From contig NZ_CP050153.1 of NCBI RefSeq assembly GCF_011617465.1, positions 186,001 through 250,000 of the forward strand: a stretch of DNA of 64,000 bases. Direction: 5' to 3'. Within the stretch, counting starts at the first letter, position 1. Each line of letters opens with the position of its first letter. Positions 16,511 through 24,502 of this stretch are shown here, piece by piece. This DNA comes from Brevibacterium pigmentatum (GTDB taxonomy: Bacteria; Actinomycetota; Actinomycetes; Actinomycetales; Brevibacteriaceae). Made by a program: the position numbers and the translations under genes. The notes under the pieces are model-generated. The model was not told where the DNA came from. It saw nothing but the letters and a program-made list of their open reading frames with translations, and made no database searches.

Positions 16511-17121
16511 CCGCTCACCGCACCGACCTCATCACCGGCGGCGCCATCGCCGTCATCGGCGCGGTGTACTACATCGCGACGTTCTCCATCCAGGAGACCG
16601 CGAACATCGTCACCCCTCGCACCTTCCCCGCCATCGTCGGGATCGGGCTCATCGTGCTCGGGCTCTTCCTCGCCGGGCAGGCCATCGTCCGGCACCGGAG
16701 GGACACCCTCGCCGAGGCGGGGCCCGGGTCCGCGGAATCCGCTGAGTCGGCAGGATCCGCACGCACGAGCGCGGCGGGGGATGGGGACGGTGCGGCCGCC
16801 TCGGCGGGGGAATCCTCCGTGGAAACCGCGGGCCGATCCTCCGGTGAGGACGGGGTCGGCGGGATCGTGCTCGAAGCGCCGCCGGAACCGCAGCTGCGGA
16901 AGGTCGTGTTCCAGTTCGCGCTCTTCTTCGTCTACCTCGCGATCCTCATCCCGGTTGGATTCCTGCTGTCGACGGCGGCGTTTCTGATGGGGCTGACCAG
17001 CATCTATGCGCCGGAGAAGTGGATCCGCAACCTCATCTTCTCCGTCGTCTTCGCCGGCGTGGTCTACGCGGCGTTCGTCTACGGGCTCGCGGTGTACCTG
17101 CCCGTCGGGATCCTGGGTTAG
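16507..17121 (+). CDS. tctB: Tripartite tricarboxylate transporter small membrane subunit
   Basis: A 204-residue TctB with four predicted helices. A long Ala/Ser/Glu/Gly-rich insert (about residues 70-120) between helices two and three is unusual; most TctB proteins have a short loop. The ATG overlaps the TctC stop (ATGA). TctB is the small subunit that, with TctA, forms the membrane part of the proton- or sodium-driven importer. Confidence 0.82.
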   Translation: MTAHRTDLITGGAIAVIGAVYYIATFSIQETANIVTPRTFPAIVGIGLIVLGLFLAGQAIVRHRRDTLAEAGPGSAESAESAGSARTSAAGDGDGAAASAGESSVETAGRSSGEDGVGGIVLEAPPEPQLRKVVFQFALFFVYLAILIPVGFLLSTAAFLMGLTSIYAPEKWIRNLIFSVVFAGVVYAAFVYGLAVYLPVGILG

Positions 17122-17130
17122 GGGGCGGAC

Positions 17131-18645
17131 ATGGACACTCTCATCGATCTGGGAGGCGGCTTCGCCTCGGCGCTCGAGCCGGTCAGTCTTGCCTTCGCCC
17201 TCCTCGGCGTGCTGCTCGGCACAGTCGTCGGAGTGCTGCCGGGAATCGGTCCGATCTCTGCGATCGCGATCCTCATTCCGGTCTCCTTCGGCATGGAGCC
17301 GGTGCACGGGCTCATCCTGTTGTGCGGAATCTACTACGGGTCGATGTACGGCGGCTCGATCACCGCCACGCTCATCAAAACCCCTGGTGAGGTCTCCAGC
17401 GCGGTGACCGCGATCGAAGGCTACGAGATGGCTCGCCGTGGACGGGGCAAGGCGGCCCTGGCGACCGCGGCGATCGGATCGTTCCTCGCCGGAACCCTGG
17501 CGATCATCGGTTTGACGTTCCTCTCGCCCGTCCTTGTCAAGCTCGCGAACGTCTTCGGCGCCACCGAATACTTCCTGCTCATGGCCACGGCTCTGCTGCT
17601 CGCGTCGACGATGTCGGCGGGTTCGCGGGCCAAGGCGCTCATCTCGATCTTCATCGGTCTGGCCGTGGGCCTCATCGGCCTCGACTTCCAGACCGGGCTG
17701 CCCCGGCAGACGTTCGGGATGAGTCTGCTCTCCGACGGAATCGACTTCACGATCTTCGCGATGGCGCTCTTCGCTATCCCCGAGGCGATCCGGAACCTCG
17801 CGCTCGGACGTGGGGCCAAGGACGAGATCCAGAGCTTCGGCAACGACAAGTGGATGACGAAGCAGGACTGGCAGCGGTCGGCCGGGCCCTGGGCCCGCGG
17901 TTCCGTCGTCGGGTTCATCATCGGCATCCTGCCCGGAGTCGGTCCCTCGCTGGCTTCGTTCATGTCCTACATCATGGAGAAGCGGATCTCGAAGCGACAG
18001 GACGAATTCGGTCACGGCGCCATCGAAGGTGTGGCCGGTCCGGAGGCGGCGAACAACGCCGGTGTGGGCGGTGCGATGATTCCGCTGTTCAGCCTCGGCA
18101 TCCCGGGATCGGCGACGACGGCGCTGCTGCTCTTCGTGTTCACGATGTATGGTCTGCAGCCCGGGCCGCTGATCTTCCGTGACGAGACCGGTCTGATCTG
18201 GACGATCATCGCGAGCATGTACATCGGCAACCTCGCGCTCATCATCCTCAACCTGCCGCTGGTCGGGGTGTTCGTGAAGCTGCTGAAGATGCCCAAGGAG
18301 ATCCTCTTCTCGTCCATCCTCGTGCTCGTGGTCATCGGCGCCTACGCCATCGAATTCAGTCTGTTCGGGCTGATGATGCTCGGCATCTTCGGCGTCATTG
18401 GCTACCTCATGGAGAAGGGCGGGATCCCTTTGGCCCCGGCGATCCTCGCGCTCGTGCTCGTGCCGCTGCTCGAGGACAACTTCCGGCGCATGCTGCAGAT
18501 CTCCGGCGGATCGTTCGCGCCCCTGGTCACCAGGCCGGTGTCGCTGTCGATCATCATCCTCATGGTGGCAGGCATCATCGGACCCATCATCTTCCGGTGG
18601 TGGGTGTCGAGGCGGAAGCTGCTCGCCGACGTGACGGTGTCGTGA
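17131..18645 (+). CDS. tctA: Tripartite tricarboxylate transporter large membrane subunit
   Basis: A 504-residue TctA with about 12 helices. Family blocks are LLGTVVGVLPGIGPISAIA, YYGSMYGGSITA, HGAIEGVAGPEAANNA and LFSLGIPGSATTA, the repeated Gly/Pro-rich motifs of the family. It begins 9 bases after TctB. It forms the translocation channel fed by the lipoprotein at 15446. The IclR gene starts 8 bases after its stop. Confidence 0.92.
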   Translation: MDTLIDLGGGFASALEPVSLAFALLGVLLGTVVGVLPGIGPISAIAILIPVSFGMEPVHGLILLCGIYYGSMYGGSITATLIKTPGEVSSAVTAIEGYEMARRGRGKAALATAAIGSFLAGTLAIIGLTFLSPVLVKLANVFGATEYFLLMATALLLASTMSAGSRAKALISIFIGLAVGLIGLDFQTGLPRQTFGMSLLSDGIDFTIFAMALFAIPEAIRNLALGRGAKDEIQSFGNDKWMTKQDWQRSAGPWARGSVVGFIIGILPGVGPSLASFMSYIMEKRISKRQDEFGHGAIEGVAGPEAANNAGVGGAMIPLFSLGIPGSATTALLLFVFTMYGLQPGPLIFRDETGLIWTIIASMYIGNLALIILNLPLVGVFVKLLKMPKEILFSSILVLVVIGAYAIEFSLFGLMMLGIFGVIGYLMEKGGIPLAPAILALVLVPLLEDNFRRMLQISGGSFAPLVTRPVSLSIIILMVAGIIGPIIFRWWVSRRKLLADVTVS

Positions 18646-18653
18646 AGGACGAA

Positions 18654-19355
18654 ATGAAAGCAACGACTGACAATCCACCGCCGGAGATCGGCGTCATCGA
18701 CCGCAGCGCGGCCATCCTCGCAGTCCTCCAGGACTCGCCGATGACGGCTGCAGAAGTGTGTCGCCGCCTCGGCTATTCGAAGTCGACGACCTACCGGCTG
18801 CTCACCGACCTGCGGGCGCACAAGTTCATCATCCGTGACTCCTCGGGGCTGTTGCGGTTGGGGCCGTTCCCGGGCCGGCGCAATATCGCCACGACGAATT
18901 CAGTGCTCGAGCATCTGCGGACGATGACCGGGGAGTCCGTGCAGCTGTGGGTCCGGGTCGGTGAGGACCGCGTGTGCGTGCGCAACGTCGAAGCCGATCA
19001 TGAGCTGCGCGTCTCCCGCGGAGTCGGGGCAGTGCTCCCGCTCGTCGACGGCGGCTCGGCGGCCCTGGCGCTGTGCGGGCCGGGAAACCCAGCGGAGTTC
19101 TACGCGACGAAGCAGGCACGGGTGGCCGGGACCGCCTCGGCGAGCGTGGCGTTCACCGTCGGGGCGATCGTGTTCGCCCTTTGCGTGTCCTACCCGCTGA
19201 CACGGGAGCCGGACAACGTCGCCGGCGCCTATCGCAGCCTGCTCAGCCGGGCCGCCGTCGAGCTGCGGGCGCTGCTCGACGGCAGTGAGGAGCTCGAAGT
19301 GCTGCGCGATATCGCCCGGTTGGCGCTGGGCGCGCGGAAGCAGGCGGGGGAGTAA
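18654..19355 (+). CDS. IclR-family transcriptional regulator
   Basis: A 233-residue regulator. The N-terminal winged helix (MTAAEVCRRLGYSKSTTYRLLTDL) and the C-terminal GAF-like effector domain (from SVQLWVRVGEDRVCVRNVE to VGAIVFALCVSYPL) match IclR. AAGGAC lies just before ATG 18654; a GTG at 18642 is possible. It is the last gene of the lyase/CoA-transferase/TctCBA unit and probably senses its substrate. Candidate operator: palindrome at 13098-13109. Confidence 0.85.
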   Translation: MKATTDNPPPEIGVIDRSAAILAVLQDSPMTAAEVCRRLGYSKSTTYRLLTDLRAHKFIIRDSSGLLRLGPFPGRRNIATTNSVLEHLRTMTGESVQLWVRVGEDRVCVRNVEADHELRVSRGVGAVLPLVDGGSAALALCGPGNPAEFYATKQARVAGTASASVAFTVGAIVFALCVSYPLTREPDNVAGAYRSLLSRAAVELRALLDGSEELEVLRDIARLALGARKQAGE

Positions 19356-19449
19356 GGCTGTTCCCTCCTGCCGGAGGGTGCGAGTGCCCGCTCAAGCGCC
19401 GATACCTGTGGGGAGAGCAAGCATTTCCGGTGGGGGCCTGGGCATCAGC

Positions 19450-19496
19450 GGGAGAAGAATGTCGGTTTCAGCTCGGAATCTCTGCATTCTTCTCCC
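19450..19496. repeat. Hairpin upstream of the DUF559-like gene
   Basis: GGGAGAAGAATG (19450-19461) and its exact complement (19485-19496) form a 12-bp stem around a 23-base loop. A related hairpin with GGGAGCAGAATGT lies downstream of the same gene at 20662-20712. The rest of the 329-base gap after the IclR gene (19356-19684) shows no gene or clear promoter. Confidence 0.65.
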
Positions 19497-19684
19497 TAGA
19501 AATCCTGAAGGATCTGCCTGACGACCCGGTTCTGGCGGGAAGTGCAGGTGGCGTCACTCGTGCGTTGAAGAACTGTGGACGGATCCGGACTCGCGTATCG
19601 GCGCCCTGTGGAGACGTCAGCGGCGTCCACAGTGCGGAAGCCGCTGCCTTGCGGTCGGGAGCGTATCCGACTCTCCTACTGGTC

Positions 19685-20626
19685 ATGGACCTCCTCATCG
19701 AGCATCGCAGCTACCCGTCACTCTTCAGAACCAGTGAGGCCGAGGAACGGGGAATCAGCCGGCATCATCTGCGGTATGACCCGCGTTTCAGCGCCGTCAC
19801 GGCGGGCATTCACCGGGATGAGGTGAGATGTGTCGAGCACCCGACTCCGAGCTGGGCCGACGAGAAGTGGATGGAGGAGAGCCTTCGGCTCAGGGCGATG
19901 ACCATGGTCGTTCCCAGGATCGTCGCAGGGGGTGCCACGGCCGCGCGACTGTTCGGTTTGCCACTGCCGCACAGACTCATCGATGAGCACCTGCACCTGG
20001 TCACTTTCGACCCGGACAGGAAGGTGGCGCGGAAGGGGACGACCGTACGCCGACACGCGCGTGAGGAAGCCGGGTACTGGCTTGAACTGCCGATGCATTC
20101 GCCTGTCGGGGTCTTCCTTGATCTCAGCGCCGAGCTGACCCGCGACGAGCTCGTTGCCCTCGGTGATGCGATCGTCGGCGGATGGCACGGTCCGCCGCTG
20201 TGCAGCCTCGAGTTCCTGAGGACGAAGAGCACACAGCGGAATTACCTGAGGCAGCGAGCGCAGGTCGCATCAGCATTGTCACTGATCAGGGAAGACGTTG
20301 ACTCGCCGCAGGAGACGAACCTTCGACTGTGGGCAATGAGCCGTGGGCTGCCGGAACCTGTGGTCCATCCACGGGTCTACTGTCGTCTGCTCAACCGCAC
20401 GGTCGAGCCGGATTTGGGCTATCCCCACGTGAAGTTGGCGCTCGAATACGAAGGTGAACACCACCTGCTGTCCAAATCACAATGGGCAAGTGACATCGCC
20501 AGGGACGAGGCTCTGCGGCACGAGGGCTGGGAGGTGCTGAGGGTGACGAGCCAGATGAGCAGGGCGGAGCTTGAGCGGAAGATTCGGTATCACCTTGAGC
20601 AGAAGGCTGGCCGTGGCGGCAGGTAG
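19685..20626 (+). CDS. DUF559-like protein with a nuclease-fold C-terminus
   Basis: A 313-residue protein of the type often annotated as DUF559 or AbiEi-antitoxin-like in actinobacteria. The N-terminal half has a DNA-binding-like HTH region (TSEAEERGISRHHLRYD) and a middle segment with ATAARLFGLPLP. The C-terminal 110 residues contain ETNLRLWAMSRGLP, VEPDLGYPHVKLALEYEG and DEALRHEGWEVLRV, matching the PD-(D/E)XK-like Vsr/DUF559 pattern with E, D and E-x-K-type residues. ATG 19685 is preferred because upstream frame looks non-coding, but no good Shine-Dalgarno is visible, so the start is uncertain. No partner toxin is adjacent. Flanked by two related hairpins. Confidence 0.7.
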   Translation: MDLLIEHRSYPSLFRTSEAEERGISRHHLRYDPRFSAVTAGIHRDEVRCVEHPTPSWADEKWMEESLRLRAMTMVVPRIVAGGATAARLFGLPLPHRLIDEHLHLVTFDPDRKVARKGTTVRRHAREEAGYWLELPMHSPVGVFLDLSAELTRDELVALGDAIVGGWHGPPLCSLEFLRTKSTQRNYLRQRAQVASALSLIREDVDSPQETNLRLWAMSRGLPEPVVHPRVYCRLLNRTVEPDLGYPHVKLALEYEGEHHLLSKSQWASDIARDEALRHEGWEVLRVTSQMSRAELERKIRYHLEQKAGRGGR

Positions 20627-20661
20627 CAGGTGGTTCTCCGGAGCCGAAGGGGTCCGATTCT

Positions 20662-20712
20662 GCGGGAGCAGAATGTAGATTTTCGAGCCGTGAAACGACA
20701 ATCTGTTCCCGC
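20662..20712. repeat. Hairpin downstream of the DUF559-like gene
   Basis: GCGGGAGCAGA (20662-20672) pairs with TCTGTTCCCGC (20702-20712), 11 bp with one G-T mismatch, around a 29-base loop. Its left arm and first loop bases resemble the 19450 hairpin (GGGAG-AGAATGT). It lies 35 bases after the stop codon. Confidence 0.6.
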
Positions 20713-20855
20713 TGATTCGGGGAACCATGTGTGCGACCCCGAGCGTCGCTACGATGACGCCAAATGAACGGCAACGCTTTCGCAGCGGCTGACCGCTTCT
20801 AGTGTGGGTATCTGGGCGCAATGACCCGGTGAACACTCGAGGAGAGGACCCCCTT

Positions 20856-21356
20856 ATGACCACACGCATCGCCGTCGTCGTCGGCAACCCGAGCCCAAAT
20901 TCGCGAACCCGCCAAGTTGCCGAAGACCTCGCCGCCAAGATCGCCGAGGTGACCGGATCCGAGATCGACGAAACCATCGAACTCGCCGAGGTGACCGACC
21001 AGATCTTCGAGTGGAAGTCCGACCGCCTCAACACACTCACCGAGCGTCTGGCCACCGCCGACTACGCCGTCATCGCCACGCCGACCTATAAGGCCAGCTA
21101 CACCGGACTGCTCAAAGCCTTCCTCGACCGGTACGACGCTGGCGGTCTGCATGGGCTGACCGCGATCCCGGTCTTCACCATCGGGTCCCCGGCGCACACG
21201 CTCGCGGTGGAGACGACCCTGCGTCCGCTGCTCGTCGAACTCGGCGCCAGCGTGCCGACGAAGGGCCTCGCGTTCCCGACCGCGAAGTTCGATGAGCGTT
21301 CGAGTGTGCTCGACGAATGGGTCGACAGCCAGAAGGCGTACCTGCCGCAGAGGTGA
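20856..21356 (+). CDS. NADPH-dependent FMN reductase-family protein
   Basis: A 166-residue flavodoxin-like NADPH:FMN reductase. The phosphate-binding loop GNPSPNSRTR, the ATPTYKASYTGLLKAFLDR motif and the PVFTIGSPAHTL strand are diagnostic. Such proteins supply reduced flavin to monooxygenases or act as MsuE/SsuE-type reductases. AGGAGAGG precedes ATG 20856. It appears monocistronic and is closed by the repeat at 21362 and the terminator at 21450. A small monooxygenase-fold gene lies convergent, but it is not flavin-dependent. Confidence 0.88.
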   Translation: MTTRIAVVVGNPSPNSRTRQVAEDLAAKIAEVTGSEIDETIELAEVTDQIFEWKSDRLNTLTERLATADYAVIATPTYKASYTGLLKAFLDRYDAGGLHGLTAIPVFTIGSPAHTLAVETTLRPLLVELGASVPTKGLAFPTAKFDERSSVLDEWVDSQKAYLPQR

Positions 21357-21361
21357 GCCTT

Positions 21362-21423
21362 CAGCTTGGCGAACCTGCAGCGGCTCAGTGCAGGGGCCGA
21401 GCTATTGCAGGTTCACCAAGCTG
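21362..21423. repeat. Palindromic intergenic repeat, family 2, copy 1
   Basis: CAGCTTGGCGAACCTGCA (21362-21379) pairs with TGCAGGTTCACCAAGCTG (21406-21423), 18 bp with one mismatch. Inner arms GGCTC/GAGC and CAGGGGC add to the stem. It begins five bases after a stop codon. A second copy lies at 26157. Confidence 0.8.
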
Positions 21424-21449
21424 GTGAGTTGGCCGGCGCCAGGAACGTG

Positions 21450-21484
21450 GTGCGGGCCCGCTGAACGCATCAGCGGGCCCGCAC
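21450..21484. terminator. Strong hairpin between convergent genes
   Basis: GTGCGGGCCCGCTGA (21450-21464) and its exact complement (21470-21484) form a 15-bp stem with a 5-base loop. There is no T-run. Probably a bidirectional terminator for the flavin reductase and the convergent monooxygenase. Confidence 0.7.
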
Positions 21485-21539
21485 GGCTGTCTCGGCGGAT
21501 GAGGTCGTCCCGATCGGGGACGGCCGCCTCGGTGGGGGA

Positions 21540-21869
21540 TCAGTCGATCTGCAGCTCGCCCATCGCATCCCAATCGTCGCCGTCGATCTGACGGGAGATG
21601 ATCTTCGGGGTCGCTGTCAGTGCTGAGTGCATCGGCCCGCCCGTGGCGGTCGCGGCCTGGAAGTGGTCGGACTTCACATGCGCTTCGGCGGCATCGTCGT
21701 CGAAGGCTTCGACGAGGACGTACTCGTTCGGGTCATCGAGGCTGCGCGACCAGTCGAACCATTTGTTGCCCGGTTCGGCACGGGTCGCCTCAGTGAACTC
21801 GCGGGTCAGCTCGGGCCACTGGTCGGCCAGTTCGGGCTTGACGGGGAACTTTACGACGATGAAGATCAT
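21540..21869 (-). CDS. Antibiotic biosynthesis monooxygenase-like (ABM) protein
   Basis: A 109-residue ferredoxin-like-fold protein of the ABM/YgiN type. The VVKFPVKPELADQWPELTREF opening, the EPGNKWFDWSRSLDDPNEY block and EAFDDDAAEAHVKSDHFQ match the family, which includes quinol monooxygenases and haem-degrading enzymes, many without known substrates. GGAAGAAG precedes the ATG. It lies 82 bases downstream of the SDR gene on the same strand and may share its transcript. Confidence 0.85.
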   Translation of the reverse strand: MIFIVVKFPVKPELADQWPELTREFTEATRAEPGNKWFDWSRSLDDPNEYVLVEAFDDDAAEAHVKSDHFQAATATGGPMHSALTATPKIISRQIDGDDWDAMGELQID

Positions 21870-21951
21870 GTCTTCTTCCTTCTCTCTGTGGTTGTTCTCT
21901 CGGGTGGAGATGTGGGTGTGGCGGTGTCGGTTTCTGCTCTCAGCGACAACG

Positions 21952-22737
21952 TTACGAGAACTGCATTCCGCCGTCGACGAGCATGGTCTGTCCGGTGATG
22001 TAATCGGAGTCCTCGCTGGCGAGGAACGACACGAGGTTCGCGACGTCCTCGGGCACGGACACCCGACCCATGAGGATGTCACCAGCATATTTCTTGATCG
22101 CCTCACCTTTCGCCAACCCCTCCTCGGCGGCGAGTTTCTCATCGATGAGATCCCACATCGCGGTGCCGACGATGCCGGGCCCGTAGGCGTTGACGGTGAT
22201 GCCGTGCTTGGCCCACTCCATCGCCGCGCCCTGGGTCAGTCCGCGCACCGCCCATTTCGTCGCCGAATACGGTGACAGCAGCGCGAAGGGACGGAACGCG
22301 ACGATCGAGGCGGCGCCGATGATCTTGCCGCCGTTGCCCTGCTCGATCATCTGCTTCGCCGCAGCCTGATAGGACAGGAAGACGCCGGTGAGGTTGACGT
22401 CGACGATCTTCTCGAAATCGGCCTTCGAATAGTCGATGAGAGGTTCGACCTGGGCGATTCCGGCGTTCGCGACGAAGACGTCGAGCTTGCCTCCAGCGTC
22501 CACGGCAACCTCGACGAGGCGGCTCAGCGATTCCTCGTCCGTGACGTCCACCTCGGCGGCGGTGGCCTTCCCACCTGCGCTTTCGATCGTGGTGACGGTC
22601 TCCGCCACGCTGTCGTGCATGGTCGGCAGGTCGGCGACGATGACAAGATGCCCATCGGCTCCGAGCCTCTGGGCGATGCCCTGACCAATTCCCCGACCGG
22701 ATCCCGTCACCACCGCGACGCTGTTGTTCGTGCCCAT
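21952..22737 (-). CDS. Short-chain dehydrogenase, acetoin/diacetyl reductase-like
   Basis: A 261-residue classical SDR. The NAD(P) motif is [12 protein letters not shown]; the catalytic set is Asn of VANAGIA, Ser in [10 protein letters not shown], and Tyr-x-x-x-Lys in [29 protein letters not shown] is a hallmark of the BudC/diacetyl reductase branch, so the substrate may be acetoin or diacetyl, or another vicinal keto alcohol. Asp in VADLP after strand two suggests NAD preference. AGGAGGAG sits before ATG 22737, which rules out the 7-residue longer reading. Confidence 0.85.
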   Translation of the reverse strand: MGTNNSVAVVTGSGRGIGQGIAQRLGADGHLVIVADLPTMHDSVAETVTTIESAGGKATAAEVDVTDEESLSRLVEVAVDAGGKLDVFVANAGIAQVEPLIDYSKADFEKIVDVNLTGVFLSYQAAAKQMIEQGNGGKIIGAASIVAFRPFALLSPYSATKWAVRGLTQGAAMEWAKHGITVNAYGPGIVGTAMWDLIDEKLAAEEGLAKGEAIKKYAGDILMGRVSVPEDVANLVSFLASEDSDYITGQTMLVDGGMQFS

Positions 22738-22897
22738 TTCTCCTCCTTGAGTTCTCAACTGTGAGTGAGCACGATCATTCTCAGCTCAATCGCAGTCAGT
22801 AAGACACGGTTCTTCTCATATGGCGATAAAGTGACAGTTCACCCATGTGTTCACGCGTGTTCGGCGGCGGGGAATGCGCGGCTCCAACGTGCTCGAC

Positions 22898-23680
22898 TCA
22901 CGGGTGTTCGGCGACGGGGACGGTGACCGAACCGCCGCGCAGGTAGCTCGACGCCAGGCCCGCATGCTCTCGCAGGGTCGACTCGACCAACTTCGCCCGT
23001 CCCGTCATCTTCGATGAGGGAGTGCTGACCGCCATCGCCCCGACCTGCATCCCCGTGCCATTGCGCACCGGCACGGCCGCGCAGGTCTGACGCGGCAGGA
23101 ACTCCTCGTGCTCCCAGGCGATTCCGCGGGTGGCCACCTCGGCGAGATGGGGATCGAGAGCCTCCCGACTGATCATCGTCTGCGGAGTCAGCACCTGCAT
23201 TCCCCGCGCCTCGAGGTAGTCGGTGCGCTGAGGTTCGGGCATTCCGGCCAGGAGGATCTTGCCGAAGGCGGTGGCGTGCGCCGCCTCGTGGAAGCCGAAG
23301 CGCAGAGGCCGCAGGCGCGGATGCTTCTCACAGTCGGAGCAGTAGGTGAGGATGATGTCCGAACCGCGATAGATCGCGAAATAGGCGGCGGTGCCCAACG
23401 ACCGATGGAGCTGATCGGTGATCTGCCGGATCGGATGCGGAGCAACGAGGCGCTGCTGGAACGACAGCCCGAGCTCGAAGCACTTCGGGCCGAGCTCGAA
23501 CCGTTTGGAGTCCTTGAGGTAGACGAGATACCCCGCTGAGGCGAGCTCGTTGAGGAGCCGGTAGACGGTCGGCAGCGGGATCTCGAGACGGGAGGCCACG
23601 GTCTTCGCGGCAGCACTGCCCGAAGCGGCGACGGCTTCGAGAACGGAGAAAGTTCGTTGGATCACGGCACTGTTGGACAC
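22898..23680 (-). CDS. IclR-family transcriptional regulator
   Basis: A 260-residue IclR regulator. HTH: FSVLEAVAASGSAAAKTVAS to LPTVYRLLNELASAGYL; effector domain: YFAIYRGSDIILTYC, HEAAHATAFGKILLAG, and RGIAWEHEEFLPRQTCAAVPV. GTG 23680 was chosen because AGGAG lies six bases before it; an upstream ATG at 23719 has no such site. It is divergent from the GMC dehydrogenase pair at 23927 and is the obvious candidate regulator of those genes. Confidence 0.85.
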   Translation of the reverse strand: MSNSAVIQRTFSVLEAVAASGSAAAKTVASRLEIPLPTVYRLLNELASAGYLVYLKDSKRFELGPKCFELGLSFQQRLVAPHPIRQITDQLHRSLGTAAYFAIYRGSDIILTYCSDCEKHPRLRPLRFGFHEAAHATAFGKILLAGMPEPQRTDYLEARGMQVLTPQTMISREALDPHLAEVATRGIAWEHEEFLPRQTCAAVPVRNGTGMQVGAMAVSTPSSKMTGRAKLVESTLREHAGLASSYLRGGSVTVPVAEHP

Positions 23681-23926
23681 GCGGTCTCCTGACTGTGCGA
23701 TCGCCTCGGCGGTGGGCATCCGGCCGCGGCCGCCGGACCGGTGACGGAGACGGCCGGGCGGGAACGGTTGTGGGTGCGGGACGGTGGGGCCGCCTCGACG
23801 ATCGACTTTTTCATGTGGTGAGAATGAGGATAGTCCATGGTGTCGCCGGTTACATAGGTTGCTCATGTCAGGACAGTGGCGGGCGTGCGTCGATGCCGCC
23901 GGCCGAGTGGAGCAAAGGAGCATCCG

Positions 23927-24502
23927 ATGGCATTCCCTGCAAAATACCCATCGCTGAATGCGATGGAGATGACGGACGAGGCGAAGCAGACCCTCATCCG
24001 AGTGCTGCGCGTGGCGTTCCCGCACGCAGACTTCCCCGACGGGCCGTATGTGCGCACCGCGGAGAAGATCCTCATCGCCGCCGATGAGGAGACCTGGTTC
24101 CGGGTGGCCCTCATCCAAGGGCTGTTGTCGTTGGATCAACTCTCCGACGGGGACTTCTGCGGACTCGACGACGATTCCGCGCTCAAGGTGCTGCGCCGGG
24201 TCGAGTCCACCGAGTTCTTCGGCTTCGTCCGGCGCACCGCCGTGCTCAACCTCTATGACGATGTCGAGGTGTGGGAGACGCTGGGCTATGAAGGGCCGTC
24301 GTTCGACAAGGGCGGCTACATCAACCGTGGTTTCGACGATCTCGACTGGCTGCCCGAACCGAGGATCCTCTATCCCGAGGACGAGCCGATTCCCGAACTC
24401 GGTGACGGGGCCACAGGTGTTCGCAGCGGCGGTTTTGCCGGTGACGAATCGACCAATCAGCCCGCGCCGCAGAGCGTCGAGATGGGTGAGGTGAAGAAGT
24501 GA
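23927..24502 (+). CDS. Small subunit of a GMC (gluconate 2-dehydrogenase-like) dehydrogenase
   Basis: A 191-residue protein encoded directly before a GMC oxidoreductase and overlapping its start, the arrangement of the gamma and catalytic subunits of membrane gluconate/sorbitol-type dehydrogenases. The sequence (MTDEAKQTLIRVLRVAFPHADF, and FFGFVRRTAVLNLYDDVEVWETLGYEG) resembles the gluconate 2-dehydrogenase subunit 3 family. There is no visible Tat or Sec signal at the N-terminus, which is unusual for exported enzymes of this kind. AAAGGAG precedes ATG 23927. The last 35 residues are polar and probably flexible. Confidence 0.65.
   Translation: MAFPAKYPSLNAMEMTDEAKQTLIRVLRVAFPHADFPDGPYVRTAEKILIAADEETWFRVALIQGLLSLDQLSDGDFCGLDDDSALKVLRRVESTEFFGFVRRTAVLNLYDDVEVWETLGYEGPSFDKGGYINRGFDDLDWLPEPRILYPEDEPIPELGDGATGVRSGGFAGDESTNQPAPQSVEMGEVKK

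Noticed and set aside
16441..18678. 745-codon minus-strand open frame across tctB, tctA and the IclR start
   Set aside because: It is antisense to three clear genes, rich in Arg, Glu, Asp and His as expected of a complement frame in GC-rich DNA, and has no domain or ribosome site.
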